Shown piece after piece: positions 34,153 to 41,539 of a DNA stretch of 64,000 bases. The DNA is taken from NCBI GenBank assembly GCA_965140395.1, contig OZ223206.1, positions 372,001 through 436,000 on the forward strand, written 5' to 3'. A program made the position numbers and the translations under genes. Under the pieces are notes generated by a model, which did no database searches, was not told the origin of the DNA, and saw only the letters and a list, made by a program, of their open reading frames with translations. Positions within the stretch are counted from its first letter, which is position 1. Each line of letters starts with the position of its first letter. This DNA comes from Parvibaculum sp002684405. GTDB taxonomy: Bacteria > Pseudomonadota > Alphaproteobacteria > Parvibaculales > Parvibaculaceae.

Positions 34153-35243
34153 TACAAACCTCCCCGGCCCTGCTGGCGTACAAGGAGCCAGATGAAGAAA
34201 GGTCCGCCGACGGCGCTGGTGATGACACCGATGGGCAGCTCCGCCGGCAGCACGATGAGCCGCGCGGCCAGATCGGCGACAAGCAGAAGCGATGCGCCGC
34301 CCATGGCCGCCAGCGGCAAAAGCTGGCGATGGTCTGGCCCCAGCGCGAGCCGGATCATATGCGGCACCACCAGCCCCACAAACGCGATGATACCGGTAAA
34401 CGCAACCGTGCCGCCCGTGGCAAGCGCGGCGCAGACCAGGACCAGCCGTTTGGCGCGCTCCACATCGAAGCCCAGGTGTCTCGCCTCCGCTTCGCCCAGC
34501 AGCAAGGCATTGAGCCCCCTTGCAAGCGCGATGAAAGCAAACGCCGGCAGGAGGACACATGGCGCGGCGAACAAAACCGCTTCCCATGTCGCGGAGGCAA
34601 GACTTCCCAGCATCCAGAAATTGAGGTCGCGCAGCTGCTCGTCGCTGGCGACAAAGACGGAAAGCCCGATGGCCGCACCCGCCATCGCATTGATGGCGAT
34701 GCCTGCGAGCAACATCGTCACCACGTTGATCCGTCCACCGATGGCCCCGATCCGGTAAACGAGCAGGACCGTTACCGCCGCACCTGAGAAGGCGGCCAGC
34801 GGCACGAGCCAGGCCATAAGAAAATGCGGCAATACCGCGCCCAGCGCCGACGCGAACAGAATGACGCCGATCACGCCGATCGCCGCCCCGCTGGAAACGC
34901 CGATGAGACCGGGATCGGCCAGCGGATTGCGGAAGAGCCCTTGAAGCGCGGCCCCTGACACCGCCAATGCAGACCCACTCAATACGGCGAGGCAGGCGCG
35001 CGGCAGGCGGATGGAGAGGAACACATTGGCCTCTACCGGCGTTACATCGACAATCCCCGGCAGCCCCACGGCATGCTGCAGGATCGAGACGATCTTGAGC
35101 GGCCCGAGTGCCATGGCGCCCTGTCCCGCAGCGGCGAGAAAAGCCACGACCAGCAACAAGGCGCTGACGACGAGCGCGAGGCGCTGACGCCGCCTGCGTC
35201 CCTCCAGCCAGTCACCGATATGCGCGGTCGCGGCGAGGGCCAT
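34152..35243 (-). CDS. hmuU: Haem ABC transporter permease HmuU (363 aa)
   Basis: FecCD/BtuC-family permease of about ten membrane helices. Signature segments include 'FLSIRLPRACLAVLSGSALAVSGAALQGLFRNPLADPGLIGVSSGAA' -type sequence (helices 2-3), the gating motif with 'GTVAFTGIIAFVGLVVPHMIRL', and 'LPIGVITSAVGGPFFIWLL' at the C-terminus. It would pair with HmuV and receive haem from HmuT. It starts 3 bases after the hmuT stop. The ATG has GGCGAGGGC upstream. Confidence 0.92.
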   Translation of the reverse strand: MALAATAHIGDWLEGRRRRQRLALVVSALLLVVAFLAAAGQGAMALGPLKIVSILQHAVGLPGIVDVTPVEANVFLSIRLPRACLAVLSGSALAVSGAALQGLFRNPLADPGLIGVSSGAAIGVIGVILFASALGAVLPHFLMAWLVPLAAFSGAAVTVLLVYRIGAIGGRINVVTMLLAGIAINAMAGAAIGLSVFVASDEQLRDLNFWMLGSLASATWEAVLFAAPCVLLPAFAFIALARGLNALLLGEAEARHLGFDVERAKRLVLVCAALATGGTVAFTGIIAFVGLVVPHMIRLALGPDHRQLLPLAAMGGASLLLVADLAARLIVLPAELPIGVITSAVGGPFFIWLLVRQQGRGGL

Positions 35244-35246
35244 GGC

Positions 35247-36170
35247 TCAGTGCTCCATCGAAGATGCCGGTTTCGGAATGTCCCGGTCCGGGTGAAGCAG
35301 CGCGGCAAGCATTGCCGCCGCTTCGGGCGTACGCGGGCCGAACCCCAGCAGCAAAAGGGAATCCATCGTCAGCACATGCCCGTTCCGCACGGCCGGCGTA
35401 TCGGCAAAGCCCGTCAGTTTGGCCAGTGCCTTCGCACCGCCCATTGCCTCCGCCACATGGCTCGGCAGGACAATGAAATCGGGTGCGGCGCCGACAATGG
35501 CTTCCGGCGACACAGGCTTGTATCCGCCATACTGCGTCATAACATTCTCGCCGCCCGCCATCTTCACGATGGCGTCGCCCGCCGTATCGCGCCCGGCCGC
35601 CAGGGGAGCGCCGCGGCCTGCGGAAAGGAGAAGCATCACGCGCGGGCGCTCGATGCCATCCAGCGCAGCGTCGAGCTCGTCGAAGCCTGCCTGAATTTTC
35701 GCGATCAGTTCCGCCCCCTGTTCCTTGCGGCCCAGCGCCTCCGAAATCACGCGCACTTTTTCGACCACACCCGCGGCCGAATGCGATTCAGGCACATGCA
35801 CCACCCTCACGCCGGTCGCGCCGATCTGTTCAAGCGCCGTGTCGGGCCCCGCGCCTTCCGCCGCTAGAATGAGATCCGGCCCGAGCGCGATCACCGGCTC
35901 GGCGGAAAGCTGCCTGTAGTAGCCGACGCTAGGCAGATCCGCGCCCGCGGGCAGCGGTTTGCTCGTCAGGTCCACGGCAATCAGCCGGTCCGCCGAGCCC
36001 AGCGCCGCAACGGTCTCGGTCACCGCACCGCCGAGCGATACGATCCGTTGAGGCTCTTCTCCCCGGGCCGATTGCGCGGCCCAGAGACTTGCTAGCATCG
36101 CGATAAGAAGCGCCGGGACGAACCGCTTCATTTCAAAGCGCAGTTCGCCCCGATTGCCCACCGCCCTCAT
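35247..36170 (-). CDS. hmuT: Periplasmic haem-binding protein HmuT (307 aa)
   Basis: Class III substrate-binding protein (helical backbone) of the haem importer. The N-terminal signal peptide 'LLIAMLASLWAAQSARG' is followed by 'EEPQRIVSLGGAVTETVAALGSADRLIAVD', where HmuT/PhuT proteins begin. A haem-ligand Tyr is expected in the first lobe; 'PSVGYYRQLSAEPV' is the matching segment. The start at 36170 overlaps the hmuS stop in an ATGA, implying coupling, but the ATG at 36131 (MKRFVP) gives a more usual signal-peptide length and is a fair alternative. Confidence 0.9.
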   Translation of the reverse strand: MRAVGNRGELRFEMKRFVPALLIAMLASLWAAQSARGEEPQRIVSLGGAVTETVAALGSADRLIAVDLTSKPLPAGADLPSVGYYRQLSAEPVIALGPDLILAAEGAGPDTALEQIGATGVRVVHVPESHSAAGVVEKVRVISEALGRKEQGAELIAKIQAGFDELDAALDGIERPRVMLLLSAGRGAPLAAGRDTAGDAIVKMAGGENVMTQYGGYKPVSPEAIVGAAPDFIVLPSHVAEAMGGAKALAKLTGFADTPAVRNGHVLTMDSLLLLGFGPRTPEAAAMLAALLHPDRDIPKPASSMEH

Positions 36171-37249
36171 GAGGCCCTCGCGACATTGCCGGAGAGCGAC
36201 AGGGCGAGTTCACGCCACTCTTCAAGTTCCGGCTTGCCGGGTTTGCGCTCGCCGAACATCCAGGCGATCTGATTGCCGTCGGCATCGAAGATTTCGAGCG
36301 CCGTTACCGGGCCGTCCTCGGTGGGCTTGGTTACGACCCAGCTTTCCGCAATCGCATCCATGCGCAGATGCAGATTGAAACGGGGGTCGAGCACGTTGAA
36401 CCAGGGACCCATCTCCTTCAGGCTTTCCACCGGGCCGGTATGGATCTGGATCACGCCGGGATTGGGCACGAAGACCATGATCGGCAGCTTTGCCGCCGCT
36501 GCCTTTTCCAGTCCCGTCTTGAAGGCATCGAGCGGGGTGCGTTCTGTCCATGTGCCTTCCGCCAGCCTCAGCGCCTGAAGTCGACCGCTCTTCACCGCCT
36601 TCAGCAAGGGGAAGAAGTCATGCGTGTCCTTCAGCGCGCCCCAGCGTTCCAGCAATCCGTCACGGTCGATTTCTTCATCGGGAAGATCCGCCGCTTTCGG
36701 TTCGGCCGGACGCAACGCCAGATCGGGCGATTGTTCTTCCGCGCGGTATTTTTCGATCAGCGCGTTGAAGGCGTCCATGTCGGTTGCCTCCACCGCATAG
36801 ATCTTGTGCGTGGCGGTTCCGTCCGTGTCGAAAATCTGGATCGAGTGACGGAGCCCCGAGCGGACCTCTTCGCTCACGGCAAAAGCGACATGCCAATGCG
36901 CGAAGAAGATGCGCAGGTCGATATCGGGGCCGAGCACCACGCCGCCCTTATCCGACAGGTGAATGCCTTCGAAGGTGCCCTTGCGCTCATGTACGCAATG
37001 TTCGTTGCGGGTGAGGCACATCACATCGCCGACGCCGGCAAGATCTTCCACCAGCTGTTTCGGACGAAGGTCGAGGCGGGTCACGCCATCTCCCAGTCGG
37101 GCGGCCAGAAGCTCCGCCTCCGACACACCCAGTTCCCGGGCCGCATCGCGCGCCCGCATGTTCGGCGATGTGTCCTTCAGCGCCGCGAGCCGCCGGGCAA
37201 TCTCCGCCGGGCTCGTCGCGCCTTCTTCACCTGCAACGCTCATAGACAT
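36167..37249 (-). CDS. hmuS: Haem-handling/degrading protein HmuS (360 aa)
   Basis: Cytoplasmic haem chaperone/degradation factor of the HemS/ShuS/PhuS family, made of two tandem repeats (about residues 20-185 and 205-350). Repeat 1 carries 'VMCLTRNEHCVHERKGTF' and repeat 2 'PIMVFVPNPGVIQIHTGPVESL', the equivalent strand pair with the conserved His. It receives haem after import and passes it on or cleaves it. It lies between hmuR (11 bases upstream) and hmuT (4-base overlap), the standard alphaproteobacterial order. Confidence 0.92.
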   Translation of the reverse strand: MSMSVAGEEGATSPAEIARRLAALKDTSPNMRARDAARELGVSEAELLAARLGDGVTRLDLRPKQLVEDLAGVGDVMCLTRNEHCVHERKGTFEGIHLSDKGGVVLGPDIDLRIFFAHWHVAFAVSEEVRSGLRHSIQIFDTDGTATHKIYAVEATDMDAFNALIEKYRAEEQSPDLALRPAEPKAADLPDEEIDRDGLLERWGALKDTHDFFPLLKAVKSGRLQALRLAEGTWTERTPLDAFKTGLEKAAAAKLPIMVFVPNPGVIQIHTGPVESLKEMGPWFNVLDPRFNLHLRMDAIAESWVVTKPTEDGPVTALEIFDADGNQIAWMFGERKPGKPELEEWRELALSLSGNVARAS

Positions 37250-37260
37250 CGCTTTTCTCC

Positions 37261-39381
37261 TTACCAGTTCACGGTGTATCGGATACCGCCCTTGAAATTG
37301 CGGCCCGTTTCGTATGAGGACGCGTAAGCACGCGCATATGCCTTGTCGAAAATATTGTCGATGCCAAGGTCGAGCCGGAGGCCTTTCAAGGGACCTTCGC
37401 TTGCCGTCCAGGCGAAATAAACGCCGTGCACGACATATCCGTCCCGTTCGTCCGCGACGCTGTTGACCTTGTCGAATTCATCGGCCGCGATCACGCGCCA
37501 CCCGATGATCGAATGGGTTTCGGGCAGCTTGATCGCCGCGTCGAGCGTGCCCATGGCGGGCGTCAGCACACCCAGCTTTTCACCCGTCGCCTTGTTCTTG
37601 CCATCGACGTTGGAGAAGCCGACTTTCACCCGAATACGGTCATTCTCGTAGTGCGCCTCGGCTTCGACGCCATCAATCTCGGCATCGGCAATATTGACGC
37701 TGGTCGTGGTGCCGTCGCACGCACCCGGTACGAAGGGGCTGCACGCCGCGTAAGGTGCCGGCTGGTTCACCTGCAGATCGATGAAGTTTTCGCCGTCCGT
37801 GTAGTAGCGAGACGCCTTGATCTCCAATCGATCATTTTCCTCCAACACATCGTCGAAGTTCACACCTGCGCCGAATTCAAACGTATCGGTCTTCTGGGCT
37901 TTCAGATTGGGGTTCGGCGTAAAGCGGTTGGTGTGACCGGCCGTTCCCGGCCCGAGGTCGCCCGGTGCAAACGTGAAGTGCACGCCGGTGCTGTAGAGTT
38001 CATCCATCGTCGGCGCCCGGAAAGCTTCCGAATAGCTGCCGAACAAGTTCAGCCATTCGACGGGCATATAACTCCCGCCGATGCGCGGCGACCAGGCGCT
38101 GTCCTGATTGTCTACACCAGCCTGAGAGGATTCACTTTCGAACCTGTCGTAGCGGAGACCCGGAACGACATAGAGGTCACCCGGCAGGAAGCCAAAAGGC
38201 CTGGTCCAGTTGATTTCCGCCTGTGCGAAACCGCCGATGAAGCTGTCTTCCGCATCAGGCACGCCGCCGCGTACGCCGCCTCCCGCAGCTCCTTCCTGCT
38301 CGTCGTGGTATCCCTCGGCACCGATTGTCAGTGTCGTGAAAATATCCTCGGTGAGAGAGAATCGGCTGCGGTTGTCGACGCGGAAACCGTAGGTATCCAC
38401 GTCACGCTTCAGCAGCTCGCCCGCAGGCCCCACGCCATTATTGTCGAGGCGCAGTTCGTCGGCCTTGAAGCTCTGATAGTAGGCAATCGATTTCAGGTCC
38501 ACCCAGGCACTGGCCGGATTGAAGTCGTATCCCAAGCGGTAGGTGTCCGAGACGAGGTTCTTGTCGGCATAATCGTTGCCGTTGGCCTGCCCGTTATTCG
38601 GCTCGATGGCATCATTATCGAAGCGCAGGAAGCTTGCCGTGAACTTGTGCCCGCCGCCGGCGTCGTAGGAGCCCTTGAGGAAACCGGACAGAATGTCGTC
38701 GTCCGATTCGAGCTCCGAGCCGCTGCCGAGTTCGATCGAACCGGATTCACGCTTCGTCAGGCTGCCCACGATGCCCAGACCGTCCAGGGGACGCGACATG
38801 GCGGTTGCCGTGGCGTGATATTCCCGGTTGGCCGTCTGGCCGCCCAGACCGAACGAGGTCTGCGTTTCGCCCGCGGCAAGCGCCTTGAGCGGGTCGACGG
38901 TACGGAATTCGATCACACCGCCCATCCCGCCGCTGCCATAGAGCGACGAAGACGGCCCGCGCAGCACTTCGGCGCTGTTTACCACGGAGGGGTCGATGAA
39001 GAAGCGGCCGTCATGACCGGAGCTGAAATTCTGGCGCACACCGTCGATCAGGATCACCACATCAGGGCCCGAAAAACCGCGAATGGACGGCACTTCGCCG
39101 GTGCGGCGCGGGCCGCCGGTGAACATCACGCCCGGCACGTCGCGCAGAATATCGTCCGGCGTGGAGGCCTGTTTAAGGTCGATCTCGTCCTTGTCGATGA
39201 CCGTCACCATGCCCGGATATTCATAGGCCGTGATGCCGCTGCCCGTCGCCGTCACGGTGATCGGCGCGGTGATGGCGTCTTCCGCCATCGCGGGCGCGGC
39301 GAGCCCCATCGCCGCGACGCTGCAAAGCGCGGTACTTGTTGCAAGCTTCTTCAAAAATTCTGCCGGACTGCTGCCAGACAT
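37261..39381 (-). CDS. hmuR: TonB-dependent haem receptor HmuR (706 aa)
   Basis: Outer-membrane 22-strand barrel with plug, importing haem with TonB energy. The signal peptide ends after 'APAMA' (about residue 33). The TonB-box-like start 'ITVTATG' follows, then the plug with 'VEVLRGPSSSLYGSGGMGGVI' -type sequence. The haem-receptor FRAP (454-457) and NPNL (490-493) motifs flank His468, the position of the axial haem ligand in HemR-type receptors; His123 in the plug is the second candidate. The last residue is Trp, normal for barrel assembly. The ATG at 39381 follows GAAGGGGGC. First large gene of the operon after hemP. Confidence 0.93.
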   Translation of the reverse strand: MSGSSPAEFLKKLATSTALCSVAAMGLAAPAMAEDAITAPITVTATGSGITAYEYPGMVTVIDKDEIDLKQASTPDDILRDVPGVMFTGGPRRTGEVPSIRGFSGPDVVILIDGVRQNFSSGHDGRFFIDPSVVNSAEVLRGPSSSLYGSGGMGGVIEFRTVDPLKALAAGETQTSFGLGGQTANREYHATATAMSRPLDGLGIVGSLTKRESGSIELGSGSELESDDDILSGFLKGSYDAGGGHKFTASFLRFDNDAIEPNNGQANGNDYADKNLVSDTYRLGYDFNPASAWVDLKSIAYYQSFKADELRLDNNGVGPAGELLKRDVDTYGFRVDNRSRFSLTEDIFTTLTIGAEGYHDEQEGAAGGGVRGGVPDAEDSFIGGFAQAEINWTRPFGFLPGDLYVVPGLRYDRFESESSQAGVDNQDSAWSPRIGGSYMPVEWLNLFGSYSEAFRAPTMDELYSTGVHFTFAPGDLGPGTAGHTNRFTPNPNLKAQKTDTFEFGAGVNFDDVLEENDRLEIKASRYYTDGENFIDLQVNQPAPYAACSPFVPGACDGTTTSVNIADAEIDGVEAEAHYENDRIRVKVGFSNVDGKNKATGEKLGVLTPAMGTLDAAIKLPETHSIIGWRVIAADEFDKVNSVADERDGYVVHGVYFAWTASEGPLKGLRLDLGIDNIFDKAYARAYASSYETGRNFKGGIRYTVNW

Positions 39382-39520
39382 GGATGCCCCCTTCACTGGT
39401 GGAAAGGTCCTGGCTGGCTGAGCACATCTGTCGCGGCAGGCGCGACCGGCAGTGGCTGGCTCGGACGAGATACTGTCGATTGATGAAGCGCCGTCCGGAG
39501 TACAGGCGGCGCCCGGTCTT

Positions 39521-39691
39521 CTACTTGGTCAGGATCAATTTGCCCTTCGAGGTTTCACGCAAGAGGTAATGCTCGCCGCGATGCTCGATCACGGCTTCCT
39601 TGCGCGTCGAAAGCAGGGTTTCCGAACGGATGACGGGCGTTGCCGTCCGCTCTTGCCGATCCACCGGCCCTGCTCCTTCTGTCTTACTCAT
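39521..39691 (-). CDS. hemP: Hemin uptake protein HemP (56 aa)
   Basis: Small protein ending 'EHRGEHYLLRETSKGKLILTK', a close match to the HemP family, whose C-terminus is a short three-stranded sheet with the pattern I-x-H-x-G-x-x-Y-x-L-R. HemP (HmuP in some species) is needed for haem-receptor expression or haem use and is usually the first gene of the haem operon. Here it is 139 bases upstream of hmuR in the same direction. The ATG at 39691 follows AGGGGCGG; the GTG at 39703 is less likely. The N-terminal 20 residues look disordered. Confidence 0.88.
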   Translation of the reverse strand: MSKTEGAGPVDRQERTATPVIRSETLLSTRKEAVIEHRGEHYLLRETSKGKLILTK

Positions 39692-39710
39692 CCGCCCCTG
39701 CACAATCCGC

Positions 39711-39728
39711 CTGGATCCCGGGATCCAG
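39711..39728. repeat. Perfect 18-bp palindrome in the hemP leader
   Basis: CTGGATCCCGGGATCCAG is fully self-complementary and lies 20 bp upstream of the hemP start, downstream of the predicted promoter. It may be part of a dispersed palindromic repeat or a leader hairpin. No second copy was found in this window. Confidence 0.6.
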
Positions 39729-39765
39729 AAAACGGGCTTAGAGCCCCGACTTCGTAACTGCGGAC

Positions 39766-39794
39766 CTTGTATCGTTACTGCGAGTCATTTGCAA
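39766..39794 (-). promoter_or_regulatory. hemP-hmu promoter with Fur-like site
   Basis: Minus strand: TTGCAA (39794 to 39789) as -35, a 17-bp spacer and TACAAG (39771 to 39766) as -10. The imperfect palindrome TGCAAATGACTCGCA (39793 to 39779, 10 of 15 bases symmetric) covers the -35 and spacer. TGCAAAT-type repeats are the Fur-box style of alphaproteobacteria. Irr or RirA cannot be excluded. Iron repression of the haem operon is expected. Confidence 0.5.
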
Positions 39795-40000
39795 TAGCAT
39801 CTTTGGAACATGCGGCCACTTGTCTGCAACGCAGAAACGGGCGGCGACCAAGGCATTGCGCCATATACAGAAAACCGCTGCCGAGGGAGCCCGACGACGG
39901 CTGATTTTCATGACGGATTGGGATGATTTAGCCGGAGCGGCCCGATGCGAAACCCGATCGGCGCGGGGCGGATCCGGACTGACAGGGCGCGGAACCGGAT

Positions 40001-40075
40001 TGGCTGGGGCGGCAGGATTCGAACCTGCGCATGACGGGATCAAAACCCGTTGCCTTACCGCTTGGCTACGCCCCA
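40001..40075 (-). tRNA. tRNA-Gln (UUG)
   Basis: Complete cloverleaf on the minus strand. The acceptor stem is TGGGGCG with CGCCCCA, the discriminator G, and CCA is encoded. The D-arm carries AGCCAAGCGGTAAGGC. The anticodon loop TTTTGAT has anticodon TTG. The T-arm is GCAGGTTCGAATCCTGC. The gene is 75 nt including CCA. Short reading frames overlapping it on the other strand are artefacts. Confidence 0.96.
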
Positions 40076-40088
40076 AAAAGAGGGCCGG

Positions 40089-40117
40089 AACATAGCCTTA
40101 TGCCTTCAACGGCGCAA
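40089..40117 (-). promoter_or_regulatory. Promoter of tRNA-Gln
   Basis: Minus strand TTGCGC (40117 to 40112), a 17-bp spacer and TATGTT (40094 to 40089), 14 bases before the tRNA 5' end. Good sigma70-type spacing. Confidence 0.6.
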
Positions 40118-40163
40118 GCGGCAGCTCTCCTTCCCAGGGCGCGGAAAAGCTCGGAATCCGGCC

Positions 40164-40192
40164 TTGCGGCCCGCGCGCGCAGGCGATATAAA
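40164..40192 (+). promoter_or_regulatory. Promoter of tRNA-Pro
   Basis: TTGCGG (40164-40169), a 17-bp very GC-rich spacer and TATAAA (40187-40192), with the tRNA starting 19 bases later. The two tRNA promoters are head to head. Confidence 0.65.
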
Positions 40193-40210
40193 CCCGCCTC
40201 CAGAGAACGT

Positions 40211-40287
40211 CGGAGTGTAGCGCAGCCTGGTAGCGCACCTCGTTCGGGACGAGGGGGTCGGAGGTTCGAATCCTCTCACTCCGACCA
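40211..40287 (+). tRNA. tRNA-Pro (CGG)
   Basis: Complete cloverleaf. The acceptor stem is CGGAGTG with CACTCCG, discriminator A and encoded CCA. The anticodon stem CCTCG/CGAGG encloses loop TTCGGGA with anticodon CGG (codon CCG). The T-arm GGAGGTTCGAATCCTC is standard. The gene is 77 nt with CCA. Confidence 0.96.
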
Positions 40288-40422
40288 TTCTCTGTTTTCC
40301 CCTCTTCTTGCCCGCAAATTGCCTGCTCCCTCGCGCAGATGTGTCTTTGCATCGTCAGCCGGGATGTGGATCATGTCGCCCATGGCAATCCGCGCAAACA
40401 AGCGGCCTTCAGGGAGAGAAGC

Positions 40423-41058
40423 ATGAAACCCGTCCTTTACGACTTTACCGCCGCGCCGAGCCCGCGCCGCGCGCGTATCCTGCTCGCCGAAAAGGGCATC
40501 GAGCATGAAAACGTGCAGGTGGACCTTGCCAAGGGCGAGCAGCTTTCCGACGCGTACAAGAAGATCAATCCCGCCTGCACCGTCCCGGCGCTGAAGCTCG
40601 AAAGCGGCACCATCCTCACTGAAAATCTCGGTATCGCGGCCTGGGCGGAAGCGGTGAAGCCGGAGCCGGCGCTTCTGGGCACCACCCCGGAGGAAAAAGG
40701 TCTGGTGATGGGCTGGAATGCGCGGATCGAATTCGAAGGCTTGATGCCCATCGCCGAGGTTCTGCGCAACACCTCCAAGGGCATGGCGGACCGCGCCCTG
40801 CCCGGCCCCGTCAATCTTGCGCAGATTCCCGAACTCGCGGAGCGCGGGTCTGTACGACTCACCCGTTTCTTCGACGTCCTGAACGAGCGCCTGAAAGGCC
40901 GGGATTATATCGCCGTCGACAATTTCTCCCTCGCCGACATCACAGCGCTCGTCTGCATCGATTTCGCGAAATGGGTGAAGCATGAGCCGAAGCCCGAGCA
41001 TGAAGACCTCAAGCGCTGGCACGCAGCGGTTTCGGCCCGGCCCAGCGCCAAGGCATAA
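40423..41058 (+). CDS. Glutathione S-transferase family protein (211 aa)
   Basis: Thioredoxin-fold N-terminus with 'AAPSPRRARILLAEKGIEHE', where Ser of 'SPRR' is the probable glutathione-activating residue. The cis-Pro loop 'CTVPALKLESGTILTEN' follows. The helical C-terminal domain has the folding motif 'YIAVDNFSLADITALVC'. It differs clearly from the GST at 12277. GGGAGAGAAGC precedes the ATG. It lies between tRNA-Pro and the riboswitch-controlled receptor gene, but a sigma70 promoter starts right after its stop, so it is a separate unit. Substrate unknown. Confidence 0.9.
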   Translation: MKPVLYDFTAAPSPRRARILLAEKGIEHENVQVDLAKGEQLSDAYKKINPACTVPALKLESGTILTENLGIAAWAEAVKPEPALLGTTPEEKGLVMGWNARIEFEGLMPIAEVLRNTSKGMADRALPGPVNLAQIPELAERGSVRLTRFFDVLNERLKGRDYIAVDNFSLADITALVCIDFAKWVKHEPKPEHEDLKRWHAAVSARPSAKA

Positions 41059-41068
41059 GACGCGCGGT

Positions 41069-41096
41069 TTGACACCTAAAACCACGCCCCTATAGT
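41069..41096 (+). promoter_or_regulatory. Strong sigma70-type promoter of the B12 receptor gene
   Basis: TTGACA (41069-41074), a 16-bp spacer and TATAGT (41091-41096). It is the best consensus promoter in the window. Transcription would start near 41103, just before the cobalamin aptamer. Confidence 0.75.
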
Positions 41097-41105
41097 GCCG
41101 CTCGC

Positions 41106-41322
41106 TTTCATGGTTCTTCCCGTAAGCCGAAAGGCGGAAGGAAGAGGCAAGAGGGAACAGGGTGCGGCGTGCCTATGCACGTCAATTCCCAGGCTGCCCC
41201 CGCAACTGTGATCGGTGAGGCTGCGTTTCATGACATGCCACTGGCCATTGGTCCTTTTTCAGGATCGGCCGGGAAGGCGAAACGCCGCCGACGACCCGTA
41301 AGCCAGGAGACCTGCCAGAAAG
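41106..41322 (+). ncRNA. Cobalamin (adenosylcobalamin) riboswitch
   Basis: Leader aptamer for coenzyme B12. The B12 box AGCCAGGAGACCTGCC is at 41301-41316, preceded by the typical GACCCGTA segment. Other conserved parts are AGAGGGAACAGGGTGCGGC (41150-41168), the GGCTGCCCCCGCAACTGTGATCGG core (split around 41192-41214) and the 5' GGTTCTTCCCG arm. The receptor start lies about 220 bases downstream. GGGGGG just before that ATG can pair with CCC next to it, so ligand-dependent hiding of the ribosome binding site is the likely mechanism (inference). Confidence 0.93.
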
Positions 41323-41539
41323 CGCGTCATCTGCCGGTGGCCGGGGTGTGCCAACGGGGCGGTGATTTCCGCTTATGGTGACGCGTCAGGTCGATGCGCG
41401 TCGCCGGGCCCCTTTCCCGACAGCCTGCCGCCTGCCGCGTTTTCCGACAAGCGGCTCTCTCTCGCTTCCCGTAAATGCGCGCTCTCCACCGGTTCCTGCG
41501 GCCGGGGTCTGCCGCGATCATGTTACGGGGGGTCCACCC

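Noticed and set aside
37426..39483. 685-codon plus-strand open frame opposite the haem receptor gene
   Set aside because: Antisense of hmuR, which has a signal peptide and FRAP/NPNL motifs; the antisense product resembles no family.
39820..40095. 91-residue plus-strand reading frame before and through tRNA-Gln
   Set aside because: It runs across the whole tRNA-Gln gene and has no ribosome binding site; the C-terminal part is simply the antisense of the tRNA.
40098..40352. Minus-strand reading frames giving 'SERIRTSDPLVPNEV' and 'VRGFEPPTPSS' peptides
   Set aside because: These are the well-known false proteins read antisense to a tRNA gene, here tRNA-Pro.
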